In this document: positions 19,101 through 24,207 of the stretch, piece after piece
How positions within the stretch are numbered: position 1 is the stretch's first letter
Layout of the letters: every line of letters starts with the position of its first letter
From: Silene noctiflora
Lineage: Eukaryota > Streptophyta > Magnoliopsida > Caryophyllales > Caryophyllaceae
Direction of reading: 5' to 3'
NCBI GenBank assembly: GCA_009801015.1
Contig: VHZZ01005752.1
Coordinates: 49,146 to 73,352 of the forward strand
Length of the DNA: 24,207 nt
Notes under the pieces: generated by a model
Told to the model about the DNA's origin: nothing
The model's database searches: none
Seen by the model: only the letters and a program-made list of their open reading frames with translations
Made by a program: the position numbers and the translations under genes

Positions 19101-19946
19101 AGAACATCAAATTAAAACTCGCAGATGGCTTTTTTTTAATTCAATACTCAATTTCAATCATGATGTCGAAAATAGGTCAATGTTGCTAGTAAAACTTTTA
19201 CAAGCAACAAAACATCACTGCAAACATCAATTGGACAGTCACAAAACTTTCTGAAAGCCGTATAAGCCGAAAGTTTACACTATGTATATCCGAGGAATCA
19301 AGTAAAACCCAACCATGTAGAACTGAATATCAACATAATCACTAAACCTGGTAACAATAATAACCAAATTCCATAATGCTGCTTATGTCAGACTCATAAT
19401 CAATAATTACATTTAATATTCCGATATGCTCAATTAGCAATCCGAAAAAGTGCCCAAGAAAGATGCATCAAAACATTGCATTACATTTCACCACTCATAA
19501 TCATAGTTACCCCATCCGTCCCAATCATTTGTTTAGCTTTGATTAAAATACCCTAATACTCAGAAATTCACAGCTAACATCCAAAAAAAGAACTTAAAAT
19601 GGATAAATCAATGACATTGCATAACATATACCTATTTAAACAAAATGCAAGTGCCCATTAAACTAAACAACGAATCAGAATAAAACAACAACAAAAAAAA
19701 CATAAATTTATCGAGTGAGAAAGTTGTACACCATATAACGACCTTATAATACCAGTGCACCTCATTTATATAATTACAAATTACGATAGTGGTATTATAA
19801 GACCGTTGTACACGGTAACTATACATAAAGAAATGTACCTCCTCGACTTTGGTAAGATTAAGTTGAAGACTTTTATTAATCCATTGCAAAATCTCATTCC
19901 TACCGACAAAATAAGCACTATCCATCATCCCAATATTTGAAGCCAT
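16161..19946 (-). CDS. EB1C: EB1C-like microtubule plus-end binding protein, 8 exons, with in-frame TAG in exon 4 (possible pseudogene)
   Basis: Exons (- strand, in order): 19839-19946, 18565-18633, 18373-18459, 17280-17386, 17006-17164, about 16849-16909, 16391-16504, 16161-16292. All introns read GT...AG and phases agree. The exon 5/6 junction is the one uncertain point, as several acceptors fit. The implied product is about 278 residues. EB1 proteins track growing microtubule plus ends; the EB1C subtype is known for nuclear localisation and spindle roles. Exon 1 starts [20 protein letters not shown], exon 2 holds [20 protein letters not shown] (EB1C-type wording) and exon 3 ends [16 protein letters not shown], together the calponin-homology domain (about 1-125). 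Exons 7-8 ([20 protein letters not shown], then AIKKILYA) form the coiled-coil/EB-homology domain. The protein ends in a short tail (IADDDLLAD) with no EEY motif and no obvious basic stretch. Odd: codon 105 is TAG where EB1 has a conserved Glu (DNLEF), and a nearby conserved Gly is Ala (VKARPLDNL). Otherwise the gene looks intact, so it is a very recent pseudogene, a null allele or an assembly error. Confidence 0.9.
17336..17338 (-). pseudogene. Premature TAG in exon 4 of the EB1C-like gene
   Basis: On the - strand the exon reads CTG TAG TTT CTG CAA TGG in the frame fixed by exons 1-3 and by the downstream exon (NGGIMNE joined to NYDPVERR). EB1 proteins have Glu here, so GAG-to-TAG is the simplest change. 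The stop falls inside the calponin-homology domain, leaving 104 residues without a dimerisation domain. Skipping the 107-nt exon would shift the frame, so exon skipping does not rescue the protein. Confidence 0.85.
19507..19550. mobile_element. Stowaway-type MITE terminus, remnant in EB1C intron 1
   Basis: CCATCCGTCCCAATCATTTG followed by TTTAGCTTTG is close to the classic Stowaway/Tc1-mariner MITE end (CTCCCTCCGTCCC...). Only one end is recognised, so this is a remnant in the 1205-bp first intron (18634-19838). Confidence 0.6.
19724..19820. mobile_element. Small MITE (about 95 bp) in EB1C intron 1
   Basis: ACGACCTTATAATACCAGTG on the left mirrors ACGGTCTTATAATACCACTA (reverse complement of the right end), a near-perfect inverted repeat around a short AT-rich centre. 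It ends about 20 bases before the exon 1 donor site. Its GACCGTTGTA end links it to the 8928-9430 element. Confidence 0.6.
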
Positions 19947-20117
19947 TTCTTGTTTTTCTCTCTCTAAAACACAAATGCACCCAAATTATCAAAAACCCAA
20001 TTAAATTCCTGCAAATTTATACACAACCTAGAAACCAAATCAATCAAATCAAAGATGGGGTTTAATAATTGGTAATGAATTTGAAAACCCCGCGCATTAA
20101 ATTGAAAAAAGATGGGT
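19947..20117 (-). other. Putative 5' leader of the EB1C-like gene
   Basis: Lies between the start codon and the TATA-like box on the - strand. If the box is used the leader would be about 140 nt. No intron is apparent. Confidence 0.35.
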
Positions 20118-20125
20118 TATTTATA
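20118..20125 (-). promoter_or_regulatory. TATA-like box of the EB1C-like gene
   Basis: Reads TATAAATA on the - strand, about 170 bases upstream of the ATG, a normal distance for a plant gene with a leader of about 140 nt. Confidence 0.45.
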
Positions 20126-20149
20126 ATGATTGAAGGGAGCGTTGTGAGA

Positions 20150-20158
20150 TTAGGGTTT
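20150..20158 (-). promoter_or_regulatory. Telo-box (AAACCCTAA)
   Basis: Exact AAACCCTAA on the - strand, just upstream of the TATA-like box. Telo-boxes are known in promoters of plant genes expressed in dividing cells, which fits a mitotic EB1C-type gene. Regulation is inferred from the motif only. Confidence 0.45.
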
Positions 20159-20279
20159 GAGGGGTTATGATTAGAAACATAAATGAGATGAAATTGGGGG
20201 AAAAGAATAGGGTGGGTTTTAAAGTATAATAAAGGGTAATGAAAGTTGTTTGTTTTGAGTTGTTGGTATGGAGAAGATG

Positions 20280-20666
20280 AAGGAGATTAGGCTGTTAGTC
20301 CTGTATTAACTAGCTTGTCCACCTCGGAATTTTGTTGTCATTTTCAAGTTTCTAACGTTAATCACCTTAATTAATCCCGGTAACTAGTATAGATACCGTC
20401 CTATAGTACGGTATTTATAGAAGATTGTGTTTGAGAAAGCTGTAAATAAAATGTTGACATTTGAATCAAGTATTTATAAAGTTTTGTATTAAAACAATTA
20501 GATTATTATTCTGAGCCTTGAGAATTCAGTTTTGTGTTTTTTATGGGAGACCTGTATGAAAGTTATGTAAAAGTATTTTAAAATCTTAATATTTTTTAGC
20601 AGGTTTAATTTGGAAAAAGAATTTAGAAATTGAATACTCACAAAGATTTACATACTTAATTGAGTT
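20280..20666. other. AT-rich intergenic sequence, no gene seen
   Basis: No coding frame or repeat recognised between the EB1C-like promoter and the hAT element. Confidence 0.4.
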
Positions 20667-21218
20667 CTTGTAACTAGGGCTGAGCAAAATTATACGATAC
20701 GGTTTTATTATACATATCCGATACGCTATATGAATTTAATTATACAGATATCCGATACGAATTTCCGGATATCCGATACGGTTCTTTAAAAACCATATCG
20801 GATAAGGATCTGCAAAATATGAAACCGGATATACGGTATCCGATACGGTTGCCATTTTTCTAGAATAAAATATAAAAATATATACATAAATCACAAAATA
20901 ACCAATATGTTGTTGATTAAACCCTATTAATATTAAACTTTATAAGTTATTTACTCTTAATAACTTTTTAAAACACTTTTAGGTTCTTAAAAAACCAACA
21001 ATCACACATACAAAAAAAAAATATATATTAAATTACATAAGTGAAGCTTAAAACCGGATACCGGATATACGGTTTCCGGATATACGGAAAAACCGGATAT
21101 ACGGTTTCCTTATATACGAAAAAACCTTATCGGATAAGGATACTAAAAAAGGAGATTTAGAAAACCGGATATCAGAAACCGTATCGGATATCCGGTTTTG
21201 CTCACCCCTACTTGTAAC
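20667..21218. mobile_element. hAT-type MITE, 536 bp, with exact 8-bp target-site duplication
   Basis: The element body is 20675-21210. The left end TAGGGCTGAGCAAAA and the right end (reverse complement TAGGGGTGAGCAAAA) are inverted repeats differing by one base, and both continue into CGATACGGTTT. CTTGTAAC flanks it at 20667-20674 and 21211-21218, the 8-bp duplication expected of hAT transposition. The interior is built of repeated CCGGATAT, TATCCGATACGG and GGATATACGG blocks on both strands around an AT-rich core, and codes for no transposase. It is therefore non-autonomous. Confidence 0.9.
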
Positions 21219-21460
21219 ACCCCAGCCCAAACCTAGGGTCGGGAGCGGTCACTCACGGTAGCTCGCCAGGTTGTGTACTTGGCCCACAGATCAACACAGG
21301 TCCTTTCCAGCGCATTTTGCGCTCACTCATGTGCATCCCGGGAAACTTCCCAGGAGGTCACCCATCCTAAGACTACTCCCAGCCAAGCACGCTTAACTAT
21401 GGAGTTCTTTCGCATGNACATAAGTGAGCCCAGATTTTATTACACATTAATTTAATAGAA
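21212..21460 (-). mobile_element. Cassandra-like element with 5S rRNA-derived sequence
   Basis: On the - strand 21346-21408 reads as the 3' two-thirds of plant 5S rRNA: AGAACTCCATAGTTAAGCGT, GCTTGG, GGATGGGTGACCTCCTGGGA. It then runs about 130 bases into non-5S sequence and ends GGGGTGTTACA, a typical LTR-type CA end. Cassandra TRIM retrotransposons carry such 5S-derived sequences in their LTRs, which is the best explanation. The 5' third of 5S is absent or unrecognisable. There is no second LTR in the window. One N lies at 21417. The hAT element is inserted within its last few bases. Confidence 0.7.
21346..21398 (-). promoter_or_regulatory. 5S-type internal pol III promoter (box A, intermediate element, box C)
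   Basis: Box A-like AGTTAAGCGTGCTTGG is the reverse complement of 21383-21398. It is followed by GAGTAGTCTTAGG and box C GGATGGGTGACC. Order and spacing follow genuine 5S genes, but the sequence is not a full 5S gene, so a functional rRNA is unlikely. Confidence 0.6.
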
Positions 21461-22159
21461 TGACACAATCATTTTGTTTTCATAACAATCGTACCTATTT
21501 GATCATATATTGTAACCGTTTTAAGTAGTACGCAATTTAGTCTACTTACCGATATTATTTATTGTTGTACAATATCTCCATCACTTTTCGTCTCATCTTG
21601 TACTACATTATAGTGTTAGAGATAAGAACAATTAAATTATTGATGGTTAGTTCTATTAGGAAATAAAGGATAGCTTTTAGTAGTAGTTTCGTATTAAGAT
21701 TCAGAAAAGAAAAAGTTAAATGATTTTATCCATACAATTGTTTGTTTTACTAATATTATTTTCTCAACTTTGTTTTTAAAAATAATAATATTATATTGTT
21801 ATAACTGCTAGAGACGTGCATACTAAAAACAACGTTTAACAAATAATAGAAAAGATTAGTGAGAATATTAGCCAGAATAGAAAAGATTTGATCATAATAT
21901 TTATGACATTAATAATACATAAATAATATTGTGTAAATCATTTTATATTTGAGCGGTAGAATAGTATATATAAAATATTTATTTTTAACGAGCGGACCCC
22001 TCAAATTTTGGCTATTAATAGAAAAGAAAATACTGTAATGTGTAATTGAGAGCAAAATGCAAATAAGCGGGAATAGTTGAGCGGGAAAATGCTAGGTGTG
22101 TTAATCTTTTAGTGTATAGGGGATTATTCAAACGGTTTTTCTAACGTGTGTCTCAACTA
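21461..22159. other. AT-rich intergenic sequence, no gene seen
   Basis: No coding frame, RNA gene or clear repeat recognised. Confidence 0.4.
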
Positions 22160-22445
22160 GGCCTGATAAACGGGTCAATTGGGTTTGAATTCAGGTCAGG
22201 GTTAATTGGGGTTCGGGTTGTTCGGGTTTGCAAGAATTTAGGACTGATCGGATTATTTCGAGTTCGGGTTATTTTCAAGTGGGTTATTTTCAAGTTATTT
22301 GGAAATAACAAACAATTTTCGACATAAACTTTCGTGTCACGCGGAATACGTTTGTGTCCAATTAGGTTTGGGTCCTCAATTTGGGTGTAGGTCGGATTAT
22401 TCGTGTCGGATAATTTAGGTCGGGTTAGTTTTGTCAAGTCTAGTC
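22160..22445. repeat. Degenerate GGGTT/GGGTC-rich repeat
   Basis: CGGGTCAATTGGGTTTG, TTCGGGTTGTTCGGGTTTGC, GGGTTATTTTCAAG and similar blocks resemble the repeat at 14685-15362. The open frame on the - strand is a by-product of this composition. Confidence 0.55.
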
Positions 22446-22971
22446 CTATCGGTACATGTTAATAAGCTAATTGAGAAAAAAAATTCAAGATTATTGCATT
22501 AATTATGGTAAATATGAGTTTGTGCATCAATTTTTCATGATATTCTCAATCATCTTTCTATAATTAGATTAAAACATGTGTCCTTAAGGCACACGTTAGA
22601 AAAATCGTTATTCCAAAATACAAATATTATTAATTGTGATATTGTTATAGAGTGTTTTTTAATGAGGGAATGTGTCTTTGTCACCTTTTATTAGATGTAT
22701 ACTGAAGTAAAGGTTCCAACGTAAGTTTTCCCCTGAAAATCATGCGATCTAGGTTTTTTTTTTTGACAATTCGATCTAGGTTTGTTGCTCCTTTTATCGG
22801 TATGAAACTATGAAAGTCCTGTGAATCAAAAACAATTTCGTTAAGTGTTAAATGCGACAATATTGGACCTAGGATTTTCAGTTTGTAGGGGCTCCCCGTT
22901 GATTTTAACAATTTATATACTACTCACAATTTATACTGATAAAATATACAGTTATAAAATTCGTTAATATA
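22446..22971. other. AT-rich intergenic sequence, no gene seen
   Basis: No gene is supported. A CGATCTAGGTTT block is duplicated at about 22745-22784, on either side of a T-run. Confidence 0.4.
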
Positions 22972-22980
22972 TTATAGTAA

Positions 22981-23136
22981 AATCAATAAAACAAGAATTA
23001 AGTTAAGTTATTTAAGAAATACATTAATGATGAACTTTACTGCACTATTCTCCAATCATGCTTGGAATCAAACCCTAGCCTATGGAGAGTTCAATCCCCA
23101 CCAACTACCACTAAACTAAGGTGATTTTTCTGCAGC
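22981..23136 (-). mobile_element. tRNA-derived SINE (second, more decayed copy)
   Basis: On the - strand TAGTTTAGTGGTAG (reverse complement of 23105-23118) matches pol III box A. GGTTTGATTCC (reverse complement of 23064-23074) matches box B with one difference, about 33 nt further on. This is tRNA-head geometry without a tRNA cloverleaf. TTATAGTAA occurs at 22972-22980 and 23137-23145 and may be a short target duplication, but 9 AT-rich bases are weak evidence and the 3' tail is unclear. Confidence 0.6.
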
Positions 23137-23179
23137 TTATAGTAATGTTTATTTATTTATCCAAAAAAAATATCTGGAA

Positions 23180-23400
23180 ATACTAGGGGGAACGTCCCTC
23201 CATAAGCCCCCGCGTAGGCCCGTCATTGAGTTGAGTGTTCATCGTCGATAACAGTGAGTAGCCCCCTTGTTGGGGGTGCTCTCATAAACAGGTAAACGGC
23301 TAGCCAAGAAATATGCTCCATTCCCATCAGCAGAAATCAAATCCCTAATAGTATCGTTAAAGGATGAAATGAACAACCATCACACTAAAGTAAGTTATTT
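23180..23400 (-). other. Unassigned GC-richer stretch with a short coding-like frame
   Basis: On the - strand about 23239-23380 reads open and includes DLISADGNGAYFLASRLPVY, ending at TGA (23239-23241). No start codon, domain or neighbouring exon is recognised. It could be a decayed exon or transposon coding fragment, or chance. Confidence 0.25.
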
Positions 23401-24035
23401 AAAATCAGAAACACAAAGTGGGGAACTCAAGTGGAAGAATAGATTTACGAGTCACAACAACACAAGGTTGTTTTGTTTGGGCAATACTACTTTAGTTTAG
23501 GGATCCAAAGTGTGGAACTCGAGTAGAAAAAGAAACGTTGGTATGCTAATTTGCGAGTATACAAGTAAAGAGCATGAAGTAAAGAGCATGTTATAATGCA
23601 TCATTACTATCCATGGGAAGTGCGTCATATACAAGTGCTAGAAAATGCCATACTTGCATGTTGCACAACATCCAGCAAAGCACCATATTAATACTACTGG
23701 AAAGCAAGTTGTTGCATTTGCATACAATCCAACTTTAAATATTTACTACCCTATTGGGCACGAGCTTCACAGATCTGTAAGAGTTTGAGGATACATAAAG
23801 GGTAATGAGGTAAGTAACATATATATATATGGACGTTAACATAACTTTATACGAGATTATCATATGAATAATACTGTTTTATTTATGTTACATTGAGTTG
23901 CGACTCTTTGTATTTATACAATGGTCTCGATTAAGAGCTAATGAACTCGCACTTATGTGAATTATCAACCACAAAATATTAGTCATGTGAACTAATTTGT
24001 ACAATGTAAATTGAGAAAAAAATAATAATTAATCA
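23401..24035. other. AT-rich intergenic sequence, no gene seen
   Basis: No gene recognised. A 14-bp block AAGTAAAGAGCATG is tandemly duplicated at about 23565-23591. Confidence 0.4.
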
Positions 24036-24066
24036 ATATAATATAATATAATATAAATATATATTT
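24036..24066. repeat. ATATA-rich microsatellite
   Basis: Consecutive ATATA units followed by ATATATATTT. Confidence 0.8.
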
Positions 24067-24129
24067 AAGGCTTTTTTCGAGCGACGTGGTAGTTTCCAAC
24101 TTTTTTAAAACGCTTACAATAAATTATTT

Positions 24130-24207
24130 AAACTTTTTCTATTAGAATTAGGAGCTAATTAATTATTATTAAACTTTTTCTATTAGAATTAGGAGCTAAT
24201 TAATTAT
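24130..24207. repeat. 41-bp tandem repeat running off the window edge
   Basis: AAACTTTTTCTATTAGAATT starts at 24130 and again at 24171, and the two copies are identical as far as the window shows (the second is cut at 37 bases). Period 41 bp. More copies probably follow outside the window. Confidence 0.85.

Noticed and set aside
21346..21408. Functional 5S rRNA gene
   Set aside because: The 5' third is missing and the 3' side continues into LTR-like sequence instead of a T-rich terminator.
22153..22437. 94-codon - strand frame
   Set aside because: Produced by GGGTT/GGGTC repeats; the translation is low-complexity.

Overview
The window is plant nuclear DNA: AT-rich, with long non-coding stretches full of small DNA transposons and retroelement pieces, and with genes carrying GT-AG introns. 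The repeats (TACTCCGTA micro-motifs, Stowaway-type ends, MITEs ending in CCTATTCTTTT or CTTAAGAC, tRNA-derived SINEs) look like those of Caryophyllales (beet, spinach, campion relatives). That placement is from memory and is only moderately supported. It is a draft assembly: one 875-base run of N lies at 11390-12264 and single Ns at 26 and 21417.

Two host genes are recognisable. An intronless class I TCP transcription factor, closest to TCP14, is on the + strand at 5403-6755 (450 aa). An eight-exon gene for an End Binding 1 microtubule plus-end protein, closest to the EB1C subtype, is on the - strand at 16161-19946. The EB1C-like gene is intact in almost every respect except for an in-frame TAG in exon 4 (17336-17338), where EB1 proteins have a conserved Glu. 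As assembled it would make only 104 residues.

Layout: 1-678 is the 3' end of a LINE (RNase H domain, one in-frame stop, poly(A) tail). 686-4450 is intergenic and holds a complete SINE flanked by a 15-bp target duplication (1237-1454), TACTCCGTA motifs and a MITE. 4450-5402 is the TCP promoter and leader with two short uORFs. 5403-6755 is the TCP gene. 7590-8330 is a three-copy diverged tandem repeat. 8928-10620 is a cluster of MITEs, one nested in another. 10830-12264 holds degenerate short repeats and the assembly gap. 12595-13996 contains a (TA)n tract and two more MITEs. 14450-15362 is GCC/GGGTC-rich degenerate repeat, followed by an LTR-like start with a 33-bp direct repeat. 16161-20160 is the EB1C-like gene with its promoter. 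20667-21460 is a 536-bp hAT MITE with an exact 8-bp target duplication, inserted at the very end of a Cassandra-like element that carries a 5S-rRNA-derived sequence. 22160-22445 is more GGGTC-type repeat, ~22980-23137 a second SINE, and the right edge runs into a 41-bp tandem repeat.

The two genes are not functionally linked by anything visible. GGNCCCAC motifs, the known target of class I TCP proteins, occur twice upstream and twice downstream of the TCP gene. I found no clearly new multi-gene system; the most notable observations are the EB1C nonsense codon and the nested hAT/Cassandra-like insertion.
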